A DNA stretch of 64,000 nucleotides, taken from assembly GCA_012861695.1 (NCBI GenBank), contig JAAOOA010000329.1, positions 212,501 to 276,500 of the forward strand. The letters run 5' to 3'. Positions 23,338-34,314 of this stretch are shown here, piece by piece; within the stretch, counting starts at the first letter, position 1; the number at the start of each line of letters is the position of its first letter. The notes beneath the pieces are model-generated. The model did not search any database. It saw only the letters and a program-made list of their open reading frames with translations, and was not told the DNA's origin. The DNA comes from Trematomus loennbergii (lineage: Eukaryota; Chordata; Actinopteri; Perciformes; Nototheniidae). The position numbers were made by a program, and so were the translations under genes.

Positions 23338-24856
23338 CAAAATCCACTTGTTCACGTCTCTTCTACATCAACATGTGTCCCCTCTTCTTCATGTCTCTTC
23401 TACATCAGCATGTGTCCCCTCTTCTTCATGTCTCTTCTACATCAACATGTGTCCCCTCTTCTTCATGTCTCTTCTACATCAACATGTGTCCCCTCTTCTT
23501 CATGTCTCTTCTACATCAACATGTGTCCCCTCTTCTTCATGTCTCTTCTACATCAACATGTGTCCCCTCTTCTTCATGTCTCCTCTACATCAACATGTGT
23601 CCCCTCTTCTTCATGTCTCTTCTACATCAACATGTGTCCCCTCTTCTTCATGTCTCTTCTACATCAACATGTGTCCCCTCTTCTTCATGTCTCTTCTACA
23701 TCAACATGTGTCCCCTCTTCTTCATGTCTCTTCTACATCAACATGTGTCCCCTCTTCTTCATGTCTCTTCTACATCAACATGTGTCCCCTCTTCTTCATG
23801 TCTCTTCTACATCAACATGTGTCCCCTCTTCTTCATGTCTCCTCTACATCAACATGTGTCCCCTCTTCTTCATGTCTCTTCTACATCAACATGTGTCCCC
23901 TCTTCTTCATGTCTCTTCTACATCAACATGTGTCCCCTCTTCTTCATGTCTCTTCTACATCAACATGTGTCCCCTCTTCTTCATGTCTCTTCTACATCAA
24001 CATGTGTCCCCTCTTCTTCATGTCTCTTCTCATCAACATGTGTCCCCTCTTCTTCATGTCTCTTCTACATCAACATGTGTCCCTCTTCTTCATGTCTTCT
24101 ACATCAACATGTGTCCCCTCTTCTTCATGTCTCTTCTTCATCAACATGTGTCCCCTCTTCTTCATGTCTCTTCTCATCAACATGTTCCCTCTTCTTCATG
24201 TCTCTTCTACATCAACATGTGTCCCCTCTTTTCATGTCTCTTCTACATCAACATGTGTCCCCTCTTCTTCATGTCTCTTCTACATCAACATGTGTCCCCT
24301 CTTCTTCATGTCTCTTCTCCATCAACATGTGTCCCCTCTTCTTCATGTCTCTTCTACATCAACATGTGTCCCCTCTTCTTCATGTCTCTTCTACATCAAC
24401 ATGTGTCCCCTCTTCTTCATGTCTCTTCTACATCAACATGTGTCCCCTCTTCTTCATGTCTCTTCTACATCAACATGTGTCCCCTCTTCTTCATGTCTCT
24501 TCTACATCAACATGTGTCCCCTCTTCTTCATGTCTCTTCTACATCAACATGTGTCCCTCTTCTTCATGTCTCTTCTACATCAACATGTGTCCCCTCTTCT
24601 TCATGTCTCTTCTACATCAACATGTGTCCCCTCTTCTTCATGTCTCTTCTACATCAACATGTGTCCCCTCTTCTTCATGTCTCTTCTTCATCAACATGTG
24701 TCCCCTCTTCTTCATGTCTCTTCTACATCAACATGTGTCCCCTCTTCTTCATGTCTCTTCTACATCAACATGTGTCCCTCTTCTTCATGTCTCTTCTACA
24801 TCAACATGTGTCCCCTCTTCTTCATGTCTCTTCTACATCACCATGTGTTCCCTCTG
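23338..24856. repeat. 37-bp minisatellite, about 41 copies
   Basis: The unit contains CTACATCAACATGTGTCCCC then TCTTCTTCATGTCTCTT. Copies are nearly identical, with scattered 1-3 base losses at about 24030-24230 and near 24555 and 24778. Because 37 leaves remainder 1 when divided by 3, the array is open in all three plus frames, giving overlapping frames of 508-547 codons that are not genes. Confidence 0.98.
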
Positions 24857-24994
24857 TGTAAAGAGACTCTGAAAGTTTCAGGAACAAAGATTCTCTCTCT
24901 TTTGATCCATTTCTATAAAAACCTGTCTGAAAATGAGCTGATCAGATTTTGGCCACTTTATGATGTCATAACGATGTTTTGTCTTGTGTAACCA

Positions 24995-26140
24995 TTAGCC
25001 AATCAGCAACCAAGGTAACGTACAGACATGGGGTGAACACCTTTCAAATAAAACAGAAAACATACAGATCATGACATAAGAGCCTTATATTTCTTTGTAA
25101 AGTTCTGTGTTCTGTATCTACCAAAAGTTACCTGACTTGTTAGGCCTCAAATCAGTGGGCAGAGGAACATCTGAATTTCAGTCCCTGTACCCATAGGATT
25201 ATTTCTGTGGGGACTTCCCCCCCTTTATATTGAATCCCTTTCTTCCTTTTCGTTAACGTGTTTCACAGGAGAGGTTAACTGCACTGTTTTCGGACATTTC
25301 TGCATTAAGCTATAAACGTGTGTGTATGCTGAATTATTTATGTTTTATGTAATCTGTGCAGGAGCCGAAGTGCGAGGGCAGACAATATATTAACGACTGA
25401 ATTGTTGTTAATCTGTTATATGTGAATAAACGGAGATCGGCTCCAACAATATGCTAACTCGGGTCTTCCACAACACAACGCAGACACCGCTAGTCGACTT
25501 ACTCTACACTAAGACACAACAGTTGACACAAAATTAAACGCAGGTGCCATTTTATTCAAATTCAGCTGATTCTGGTTGTGTTTGAGTGCAGAAATCTAGT
25601 CACTCTGAGTTCATCCACATTTAACTATTAATGGTATAATGTGTAACATTTCCAGTTTAACATTTTTAAAAACCATTCAGCCATAGTTACATATTAAGTT
25701 GAGTAATTCCAGAGCTGTGTAATTGTTATCAAGGTAAAGGTGTGTTTTCTCTGGTGTCTATAACAGTAATAATAATTGGTCAGCGTCGTCGGCCAGTAGC
25801 TGTCGTAAAATAACTTTGTATCCAGTTTTAAATCACATTTTTAACATATACTCGTGAAGTAATCTTTACCTCGAGGAGCTGACAGCAAGATCTGATATCT
25901 CTTCTTTGTTTGGGTCAGAAAGTGACAGATTGAACTTAAACAAAATCTAAAAAACAATGACCTTTTGTTATTTCTTTAATATTTTTAATCGTACCGTAAT
26001 ACAATAAATGTAAAACTGTGATGTTTCTTTAACTCTGAATAAAATATTCTTAATCTTGAGAGCTAGCTTTTGTTCATTTAATCAGTTTAGTCCTTACTAA
26101 GTATTAATAGAGCAAATGAAAAAAACAGCAACCATCTGAT
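24995..26140. other. Interior of the TTAA element, no gene seen
   Basis: Unassigned AT-rich sequence between the two arrays. No long frame or recognised motif. Confidence 0.4.
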
Positions 26141-26145
26141 ATTAC

Positions 26146-26542
26146 ACGTCACCAGCGCTAAGCTAAAGGAGGCTAATGTTGGGCTATAAAGGAACTACAG
26201 CACGGTCATATGACTTCACGTCACCACCGCTAAGCTAAAGGTGGCTAATGTTGGACTATAAAGGAACTACAGCACGGTCACATGACTTCACGTCACCACC
26301 GCTAAGCTAAAGGTGGCTAATGTTGGGCTATAAAGGAACTACAGCACGGTCATGACTTCACGTCACCACCGCTAAGCTAAAGGTGGCTAATGTTGGGCTA
26401 TAAAGGAACTACAGCACGGTCACATGACTTCACGTCACCACCGCTAAGCTAAAGGAGGCTAATGTTGGGCTATAAAGGAACTACAGCACGGTCATATGAC
26501 TTCACGTCACCACCGCTAAGCTAAAGGTGGCTAATGTTGGGC
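26146..26542. repeat. 72-bp tandem repeat, about 5.5 copies
   Basis: The unit includes CACGTCACCACCGCTAAGCT, then AAAGGTGGCTAATGTTGGGC and TATAAAGGAACTACAGCACG. Copies differ at a few sites (GGAGGC versus GGTGGC, CATATGAC versus CACATGAC), with one 2-base loss near 26350. Confidence 0.95.
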
Positions 26543-27220
26543 GTGATGATGTTTAGTCGTCCCATTTAGACAATTGTTAGCCGCCGTTAAAATCTCTTCA
26601 GCTTGTGATAACCACAGACCTTATTTCAGGCTAACAACCAATACCACATTCATATCATTTTTTTATATTACACTCACAAAGTGTCATAAAATACAACCCT
26701 CTCTTTTCTATTGTTTCTGATACAGCGCAGTTCTGATAGGCGACGATAGGTTGGGGCGGGACGTTGCCAGGAGTTCAACGTAAAGCCAGCCCACATTTTA
26801 GTAATGTCGTCATGACGCAGCAAATCTGGATCCGTTGTTCCCTTGTTTTTAGAGATGTGGGTACGGAGGAAAAGAGAGAGGGTTTTATTTCTGACACTTT
26901 GTGAGTCTCCTGACACACCGGGGACACATATTTATGTATAAAAGACATCCGAAAGTGCATTTTGCATGATAGGAGACCTTTAAAATAACATTTATATTAT
27001 AGGTAGATGTGCCTGAATTCTCTCTTTTGTTTTCACAGTTTTTGCCACCAATGCATTGACTCTGACCACATCCTGTTTGTGAAACAGGAAACACCTGGTT
27101 GCCTCCGTTCCTCTGCCAGTACATGAAAAGGCTCATGAAAGAAGACCCAGATAAAGCTCTATGCAGATGGCGCCTGATTATATCACATAATATAATAATA
27201 TCAAATAAAGTACTTCTTAA

Positions 27221-27597
27221 AGGTGGGGTAGGTAATTTGGAGAAACCGGCTCGAGATCGCTAGAATTTGAAAATACACAACTGGAGAAAATCTGCCCCTT
27301 CCTTACAGAGCCCCTCCTCCAACACACACGAACGCGCACATGACCAAGGCACGAGATAAGTTAGTGCACAGATGGAAGGCTGACAGGCAGGTAGGCCATC
27401 CAGTTATTTTAGCCGGGCCGGCTCAGATGATTGGTCGTGCTTTTTACAGTACTACAGCTTCCACAGATGATATTTATTTATGGATTTGTTGTCAAAGCAC
27501 TTCAGATATTCATTGCTATCGGGATGTTAAGAGCATTCCATGGAATATAACAAAAAGTGTATCTCGAGCCGGTTTCTCAAACTTACCTACCCCACCT
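27221..27597. mobile_element. TTAA-flanked MITE, family T
   Basis: AGGTGGGGTAGGTAA and TTACCTACCCCACCT ends between TTAA at 27217-27220 and 27598-27601. The longer inverted repeat includes GAGAAACCGGCTCGAGAT against TCTCGAGCCGGTTTCTC. A 107-codon plus-strand frame across it is incidental. Highly similar to 45628-46008. Confidence 0.92.
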
Positions 27598-27724
27598 TTA
27601 ATTTTACTATATTTTGTATTATTTGTATTATTTTTTTATGTTATTATAGTTTTCTTAAAATAGTTCTCTATCTGTGTTTTTTTGTTTTTGTTTTACTTTT
27701 ATGTGTGCACTGACATCAAGTCAA

Positions 27725-27865
27725 ATAACCAGTTTTTAGAGATGAGGGTAAGGAGGAAAAGAGAGAGGGTTTTATTTTCTGACACTTTGTTAGTTCCCTG
27801 ACACACCGGGGACACATCGTTATATAAAAGACATCAGAAAGTGCATTTTGCATATTAGGTGACCT
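27725..27865. mobile_element. One end of a TTAA element, same family as 23323-26979
   Basis: TTTTGCATATTAGGTGACCT followed by TTAA (27866-27869), preceded by AGAGAGAGGGTTTTATTTTC and GGGGACACATCGTTATATAA, as in the right end at 26879-26979. The other end is missing. Confidence 0.8.
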
Positions 27866-27869
27866 TTAA

Positions 27870-28659
27870 GGCAAATTATGTGATGCTCCCCCACCCCAGA
27901 TCTCCACACAGAGCCCCCCCCCTGTTTACAATACCTATACCATCTAACAAGCTAGCTAGCAAATGTTAGCTTTCTAGCTATCTATATCGCTAGAAAAGTA
28001 ACAGTTATCTGATTACGTATTTTTTGATGTAACTGCAGGAAATACACTTACTTTTCTTGTATCCTGATTATCCCGTTGCATGTAATCTGTTACTCCCCAC
28101 GCCTGATAACACTCAGAGCAGCACTTTAGCATGTACTGTATGTTGTTGCAGAAACAGACATATTTTCATGTGTTTCTCTTTGCCCACATTTTCTTTTTCA
28201 TCTGGAAACATAATGTAGAGTTGACGTGTTAAGCTGTTCCAGTTTTAGATAATGAACCCTGTTGCCCCTCATTTCCGCTCCCTCTCCCCGCTGAGGTTTG
28301 TCCTCAAAGACGAGCAGAGGGTGGAGGCCAGGGGAGTGAGTTCAAATTTGAATAAGTGATAGACACACCTAGCTGGAAACATGTTGTCTGTTTGACTAAA
28401 ATAGAAGACTCCACAGAGTCGGGGTCTGCTGTGTGCTAAATGTTTTGACAGGAAACGATTATTATCCAAGAGGGATCACTTTGAGGAGGTGAACTCTTTC
28501 CATCTCATTTCCTTTCATAAGATAAATCTCACGGTGTGTTTGTTTGTGTTGGTAAAGTTTGTGTGCATGTGTTTTGATTGGTGGTAAGAAGTCATCTATC
28601 TATCCATCTATCTTTAGCTAGCTAACAATACCATTTAAGAAGCTAGCTAGAAATGTAAC
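27870..28659. other. No gene seen
   Basis: Contains GCTAGCTAGC-type words at 27945-27990 and 28615-28650. No domain-bearing frame. Confidence 0.35.
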
Positions 28660-28869
28660 AAGGTTCAAGGTTCTTTATTTTGTCAAATGTACATAGCTAC
28701 AGAGTAGTTATGCCGATGAAAATCTTAGGTCACAGGCTTCTCCAACAGAGCAACACAAAACACAGATAAACAGAAAAATATAGTGCAAGTAAATAGAAAA
28801 TACAAAAAGAAAAATAGTTTAAAAAAGTGAAATAGTGAAATAGTGCAATAAGAGTCTATGTGCAAGTTA

Positions 28870-29327
28870 TGTCATGTCTCGGAAACTTATTATGAAAGTG
28901 TATTCTTTATATTAGTTTTGTCATGTCCCTTTGTTCTGTGCCCTCTGTCTTATTGTGAAAAGTAATTCTCCCTCTCGTTTCAGGACTCCATGCTCCCGCC
29001 CCTATGTGTCTCCTGTGTTCCTGATTGTTTACCCCGCCCTGATTGTTTCCACCTGTGTCCCTCACCTTGTGTATATATTGTTTTAGTCCCCACCTGTCCA
29101 GTGCCAGTTGTTTCCTCATTCATGACTACATTCAAGCCTGCTCCATGGTCGTATTCCATTTGCATGCTCCTGATGATTGCTATTAGTTTTTTCCTCGAAA
29201 GAGTGATTTTGTTTTTCCCTGTTTTGTTACTGTGCTAAATCCAGTAAAGTCTTTATTTTTTAATACCACCTGAGTCTGAGTCTGAGTTGTGCATTTGAGT
29301 TCATGCCTCTGAGTTCACCCCTTGACA
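28870..29327. mobile_element. Solo LTR with 5-bp target duplication
   Basis: Begins TGTCATGTCTCGG and ends CCCCTTGACA (TG...CA), flanked by AGTTA at 28865-28869 and 29328-29332. Copy 2 of LINE A shows the uninterrupted site (CAAGTTATTGGAATG at 30722). GTGTATATATTG near 29070 could be its TATA region if read plus. It is a product of LTR-LTR recombination of an endogenous retroelement; no internal genes remain. Confidence 0.9.
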
Positions 29328-29689
29328 AGTTATTGGAATGATATATTAAATAAATAGATAAATAATTACTAAGTAGCAGATGAATGTTATGGATGTTGTT
29401 TCAACAGTTCAGGTGTTTAACAGTCTTAATGCCTGTGGGATGAAACTGTCCCTGAGTCTGGTGGTTTTAGTCCGGATGCTGCGGTACCGCCTGCCAGACG
29501 GCAGCAGACTGAACAGTTTCTGGCTGGGGTGATGGGGGTCTTTGATAATCCTGAGGGCCTTCTTCCTGGGAGTAAAGGTCCTCCATGGATGGCAGCTCCG
29601 TCCTGGTGATGTTCTGTGCAGTTTTCACCACCCTCTGTAAAGCCTTACGATTGAGGTCGGTGCAGCTGCCGTACCAGGCCGTGTCAGCC

Positions 29690-29995
29690 AGTCAGGATGC
29701 TCTCTATCGTGCACCTGTAGAAGGTCAGGATGCTCTCTATGGAGCACCTGTAGGAGGTCAGGATACTCTCTATGGAGCACCTGTAGAAGGTCAGGATGCT
29801 CTCTATGGAGCACCTGTAGGAGGTCAGGATACTCTCTATGGTGCACCTGTAGAAGGTCAGGATGCTCTCTATGGTGCACCTGTAGAAGGTCAGGATCCTC
29901 TCTATGGTGCACCTGTAGAAGGTCAGGATAGTCTCTATGGTGCACCTGTAGAAGGTCAGGATGCTCTCTATGGTGCACCTGTAGAAGTTGCAGAG
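29690..29995. repeat. 33-bp minisatellite grown inside the LINE RT codons, about 9 copies
   Basis: The unit is GGATGCTCTCTATGGTGCAC then CTGTAGAAGGTCA. On the minus strand each unit is 11 codons (YRCTIESILTF), a segment present once in LINE A copy 2 at about 34365-34400. Open frames of 108-167 codons on either strand are products of the repeat. Confidence 0.95.
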
Positions 29996-30089
29996 TATCC
30001 TGGAGTCCATTTTGAACCTCCTCAGCCTGCGGAAGAAGAAGAGCCGCTGTCGAGCTTTCTTGGTGATGGTGAACAGTTATCTGATTAGA

Positions 30090-30536
30090 GGTAAAGTTTT
30101 TTTTTGGTGGTAGAAGTCATTGTTCAGCATAAGAATTAAAATACTTTCTGTAACGATGGAACATGTCGATACAGAATTTGAGTACAAGTGAGGATATATA
30201 GGCAGTTAGTAAGGAAGGTGTTTTAATCTTCATTCGGTTGAGGAACAGCCTGCCAGAAAACTGAGGGCAGCAGAGAGCCAACTCAAGACCCTCCTTTTAA
30301 ATATGGCTTTACATTTTAATTTATTTTTATCCAAAGAGTGTAGGCATGTACAAGATTGATCCATCCATCACCAGAGCACAGACATGAAGGCTGCAGTAAT
30401 AAGTCGGTTTTTTGGTCTCGAAAGAAAAACAAGACTCATTTTTATTCTCAAATGTGTTGAAGGTGAGAGAATCACTAATTATAATTCCTAGATATTCGTA
30501 TTGAACCTCAGCTTCAATCTCAAATTCTACAAATAT
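30090..30536. other. No gene seen
   Basis: Spacer between LINE A copies; no recognised motif. Confidence 0.4.
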
Positions 30537-31067
30537 CAAGGTTCAAGGTTCTTTATTGTCAAACTGACATAGCTACAGAGTAATTATGTCATTGAAAATC
30601 TTATGTCACAGGCTTCTCCAACAATGCAACATAATAATAATACAGATAGTAAAAGTAATACAAAAGAAAAATAGTTCTAAATAAAGTGATGATGTGGAAT
30701 AGTGCTGTACGAGTCTATATACAAGTTATTGGAATGATATATATTAGATAGTAGATATATTACTAAGTAGCAGATGAATGTTTTGAAATTGTTTCAGCAG
30801 TTAATTGTTTAACAGTCTCACTGCCCGCGGGAAGAAACTGTCTCCGAATCTTCTTGTCTTTGCCAGGATGCTGCGGTAACGTCTGCCAGACGGCAACAGA
30901 AAGAACAGTTTGTGGCTGGGTGATGGGGGTCTTTGATAATCCGTAGGGATTTCTTCCTGAGCCGCTGGGAGTAAAGGTCCTCCATGGATGGCAGCTCCGT
31001 CCTGGTGATGTTCTGTGCAGTTTTCACCACCCTCTGTAAAGCCTTACACAACAAACTTTACTGATAT

Positions 31068-32550
31068 GTGCTGGGTCCAGGCTCAAGGGCATATGGCACT
31101 CTCAACTCTTTCCAGCACATGCCGGGGCCCTGCCTGCCAGTAGCTTTGCCGATATCTGTGTTGATAGGTAATAGATTAAGAGCGGTAAATCAGCTTAGAA
31201 ACAGGAAGTGCTCAAACGTTTGTGTGAGGTTATCAAATTTAGCAGTGATTCCATGTCAGCCACAGCTTGTCACAACATTTTTTACTGATAGTGTATTTAA
31301 CAAACTTAAACTAGCTTTATTAAATGTCAGGTCTTTGGCAGGAAAAACATTTTTAATCAATGATTTTATCACTGAGCACAATCTCGATTTTATGTTTTTA
31401 ACGGAAACTTGGATTGAACAAAATAACAGTGCAGCTGTTCTTATCGAATCAACCCTCCCAACTTTAGTTTTATGAGTCAGGAAAGAATGCATAAGAAAGG
31501 GGGTGGAGTTGCTATTTTGTTCAATGATTCCATTCAATGCAGGAAGACATCTTATGGGGACTTTGCTTCTTTTGAATATGTGGCCCTTCAGCTGAAATGC
31601 TCCTCTCGAGCTCTGTTCCTAAATATCTATAGACCACCCAAATACTGTGCAAGCTTTTTTGATGATTTTACTGAACTGCTGTCTATAGTGTGTATTGACT
31701 TTGACCGTTTAGTCATTGTTGGTGATTTTAACATCCATGTTGACAACCCCCAGGACAGAGGGGCTAAAGAACTGTTTTGTGTTCTTGATAACTATGGACT
31801 GACTCAGCATGTGGCGGAGCCCACGCACAATAAGGGGCACACTCTGGACTTAATTATCTCAAAGGGTCTGAATATCTCAAAGGTTGTGGTGACTGATGTT
31901 GCACTCTCTGATCATTCCTGTGTTTTCTTTGAGAGCTCTATTTCTGTTCACAAAAATGTTCAGAAAGAGGTAACCACAAAGCGATATTTAACTGAAAATA
32001 CTAGGGAAATGTTTACTCATAATTTTTCATCCACACTTGCCCCTGCTAACATCTCAGTAAATGAGCTAGTAGATCATTTTAATTCAAAAATTAAAAATGT
32101 TATAGATACCATTGCTCCAACTAAGGTAAAGGAAGTGATTGCAAGAAAATATCTCCATGGAGAAAGGCCATGACCGTGAGAACAGAAAAAAGAGAGTGTC
32201 GAAAAGCTGAACGTAGGTGGCGAAAAACAAATCTCCAGGTTCACTTTGAAATCTATAAAGAGAGACTTGGCCTTTATAATTTGGAATTGAAAAACGCACG
32301 ACAGTCTTTCTTCTCTGACATCATTACCAAAAACAAAAACAACGCACGTGCCTTGTTTGCTACCGTCGACAGACTAACTAACCCCCCAGTGTCAGTAGCC
32401 TCTGAATTTCTATCCACCAGGGCGTGCAATGATTTTGCCTCCTTCTTCACTGACAAAATTCAGAAAATTAGACAAGCAGTCAGTGCCTCTGCATCAGGTA
32501 CAGCAAATGTTTGTCCCTATGTCCACCTAATATCAATTCAAACACCATGA
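31068..32550 (+). pseudogene. LINE B endonuclease and connecting region, frameshifted
   Basis: Segment one (31068-31475) contains LALLNVRSLAGKTFLINDFI and FLTETW, the start of an APE-type endonuclease. After a frame break the second segment (to 32173) gives KGGGVAILFND, FLNIYRPPK, VIVGDFNIHVDNPQD and DVALSDHS, the remaining endonuclease motifs including the catalytic-type GDFN and SDH blocks. A third segment from about 32150 reads KRECRKAERRWRKTNLQVHF and continues toward RT until a break near 32505. The inverted copy reads through these breaks, which confirms that they are lesions. In an intact element this domain nicks the target DNA. Confidence 0.88.
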
Positions 32551-34109
32551 CACAATTCCATCAGATTAATGGTAAAAACTTAGAGGACATTATTCAACTT
32601 CTGAAATCCTCCTCCTGCTGCCTTGATATTATTCCAACAGGATTTTTCAAAGATGTTTTTCCTTGCATGGCCTCAGATCTACTTCATATAGTAAACACAT
32701 CTCTTCACTCAGGTATTTTTCCAGAGGCCCTGAAAACTGCAGTCATTAAACCGCTCTTAAAAAAGAATAATCTAGATGCCTCAGTAATGAACAATTACAG
32801 GCCAATATCAAACCTGCCATTTCTAGGTAAAATCATTGAAAAAGTTGTATTTCAACAGTTGAGTAACTTCTTGCATTTAAATAACTGTTTGGATGTGTTC
32901 CAGTCAGGATTTCGTCCAAACCACAGCACTGAGACTGCTCTTGTAAAGGTCTTCAATGACATCCACTTAAACACAGACAGTGGCAGAACTTCAGTGTTAG
33001 TATTATTAGATCTCAGTGCTGCGTTTGACACTGTTGACCACAACATATTACTAGACCGACTAGAAAACTGGGTGGGACTTTCGGCAACAGTTCTAAATTG
33101 GTTTGAGTCCTACTTAAAGGACAGAAAAAACTTTGTTTCTATAGGTAAATACACATCTGAGTTGACAAATATGACATGTGGGGTACCTCAAGGCTCCATC
33201 TTGGGGCCTCTTCTCTTTAACATCTACATGCTACCACTGGCTCAGATAATGAAAAACAACAAAATAAGTTACCATAGCTATGCGGATGACACACAAATTT
33301 ACGTAACAATTTCACCAGGAGATTATGCTCCAATTCAAACACTGAGTAAGTGCATTGAACAAATCAATGACTGGATGTGTCAGAACTTTCTCCAATTAAA
33401 CAAAGATAAAACTGAGGTAATGGTTTTTGGAGCCAAGGCAGAACGTATAAAAGTTAGCGCTGAGCTTCAGTCTGCAATGTTCAAAACAACAGATAAAGCC
33501 AGAAATCTAGGTGTAGTCATGGACTCTGACCTGAGTTTCAACAGTCACATTAAAACAGTTACTAAATCAGCCTACTATCACCTAAAGAACATATCTAGGA
33601 TTAAAGGACTAATGTCACAGCAGGATTTGGAAAAACTTGTCCATGCTTTTATCTTCAGTAGACTCGACTACTGCAATGGTGTCTTTACAGGCCTCACTAA
33701 AAAATCTATTAGAAAGCTGCAGCTAATTCAGAACGCCGCTGCTCGAGTCCTCACTAACACTAAGAAAGTGGATCACATCACTCCTGTTCTGAAGTCCTTA
33801 CACTGGCTTCCTGTGTGTCAAAGAATAGATTTCAAAATATTGTTGCTGGTTTATAAAGCTTTGAATGGTTTAGGCCCAAAATACATGTCTGACCTACTGC
33901 TAAATTATGAACCATCCAGAACTCTCAGGTCTTCAGGGACTGGTCAGCTTTCTGTCCCCAGAGTCAGAACTAAACATGGAGAAGCAGCGTTCAGTTATTA
34001 TGCTCCAAATATCTGGAACAAACTCCCAGAAACCTGCAGGTCCGCTGCAACTCTTACTACTTTTAAATCCAGGCTGAAGACTTTTCTTTTTGCCGCTGCT
34101 TTTAATTGA
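32511..34109 (+). CDS. LINE B reverse transcriptase, uninterrupted 532-codon frame
   Basis: This frame holds the whole RT region: NNYRPISNLPFLGKIIEKVV, QSGFRPNHSTETALVKVFND, LLDLSAAFDTVDHNILLDRL, CGVPQGSILGPLLFNIYM, the catalytic SYADDTQIYV box, QLNKDKTEVMVFG, and a C-terminal region with RLDYCNGVFTGLTKKSIRKL and HWLPVCQRIDFKILLLVYKA, ending FAAAFN. These motifs are those of L2-clade LINE polymerases, which copy their RNA at a nicked target. Because the endonuclease lies upstream in other frames, this copy cannot make the full enzyme. The methionine at 32511 is probably internal to the original protein. Confidence 0.9.
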   Translation: MSLCPPNINSNTMTQFHQINGKNLEDIIQLLKSSSCCLDIIPTGFFKDVFPCMASDLLHIVNTSLHSGIFPEALKTAVIKPLLKKNNLDASVMNNYRPISNLPFLGKIIEKVVFQQLSNFLHLNNCLDVFQSGFRPNHSTETALVKVFNDIHLNTDSGRTSVLVLLDLSAAFDTVDHNILLDRLENWVGLSATVLNWFESYLKDRKNFVSIGKYTSELTNMTCGVPQGSILGPLLFNIYMLPLAQIMKNNKISYHSYADDTQIYVTISPGDYAPIQTLSKCIEQINDWMCQNFLQLNKDKTEVMVFGAKAERIKVSAELQSAMFKTTDKARNLGVVMDSDLSFNSHIKTVTKSAYYHLKNISRIKGLMSQQDLEKLVHAFIFSRLDYCNGVFTGLTKKSIRKLQLIQNAAARVLTNTKKVDHITPVLKSLHWLPVCQRIDFKILLLVYKALNGLGPKYMSDLLLNYEPSRTLRSSGTGQLSVPRVRTKHGEAAFSYYAPNIWNKLPETCRSAATLTTFKSRLKTFLFAAAFN

Positions 34110-34314
34110 ACTATTCACATCTTAAACTGCACTGTAACTTTTAACTTTTATCCATGTATTTTTTCTTTTAATGTTTATTTTATTATCTTTTCTTTTTAAT
34201 GACTGATTTTAAATGCCATTTTTAAAATGTCTTCCATTTTTGTAAAGCACTTTGAATTACCTTGTGTTGAAAGGTGCTATATAAATAAACTTGCCTTGCC
34301 TTGCCTTGCCTTAC

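Larger units (their letters stand above)
23323..26979. mobile_element. Candidate 3.66-kb TTAA-flanked element containing two tandem arrays
   Basis: TTAA at 23319-23322 then AGGTCACCTATTATGCAAAA; at the far end TTTTGCATGATAGGAGACCT then TTAA at 26980-26983. The inverted similarity continues inward (GACACATATTTATG matching the array unit, then GAGAGAGGGTTTTATTTC against the sequence just after the array at 24860-24905), so terminal repeats may exceed 150 bp once the array is removed. The termini are related to those at 487-852, 27725-27865 and 48534-49022. It could instead be two separate truncated elements facing each other. No transposase frame was seen. Confidence 0.6.
28660..30080 (-). mobile_element. 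LINE family A, copy 1 (5'-truncated)
   Basis: Minus-strand LINE 3' part. The 3' end AAGGTTCAAGGTTCTTTATT (28661) also starts copy 2 at 30537. Reading minus from about 30070, the RT C-terminal region gives FFFRRLRRF-like sequence, FYRCTIESIL, and further on SLRIIKDPHHP- and LLPSGRRYRSIR-like text in the region 29400-29600. This is the C-terminal pattern of fish Rex1/CR1/L2-type LINEs; I am unsure which subclade. It contains a solo LTR (28870-29327) and a 33-bp expansion (29690-29995) and is otherwise degraded. Confidence 0.8.
31048..34307 (+). mobile_element. LINE family B, near full-length L2-like retrotransposon
   Basis: A 3.26-kb insertion in LINE A with a 7-bp target duplication GCCTTAC (31041-31047 and 34308-34314). 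It has an apurinic-type endonuclease region, an RT region, and a 3' end GGTGCTATATAAATAAAC followed by a short (TTGCC)n tail, the arrangement of vertebrate L2 elements. Frame breaks near 31470-31490, 32165 and 32510 separate the segments. An inverted partial copy lies at 37874-39172. Confidence 0.9.

Noticed and set aside
23338..24856. Regular 37-bp spacing reminiscent of a CRISPR array
   Set aside because: No unique spacers between repeats, and the context is a fish genome; it is a plain minisatellite.
23253..24991. Three overlapping plus-strand frames of 508-547 codons
   Set aside because: They are one 37-bp repeat read in three frames; the unit length forces all frames to cycle, and the peptide has no domain.
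27340..27663. 107-codon frame also found at 45754-46209
   Set aside because: Shared because both are copies of one TTAA MITE; not a conserved protein.
29585..30088. 167-codon plus frame with QDALYGAPVEG repeats
   Set aside because: Antisense of the expanded LINE A RT codons.
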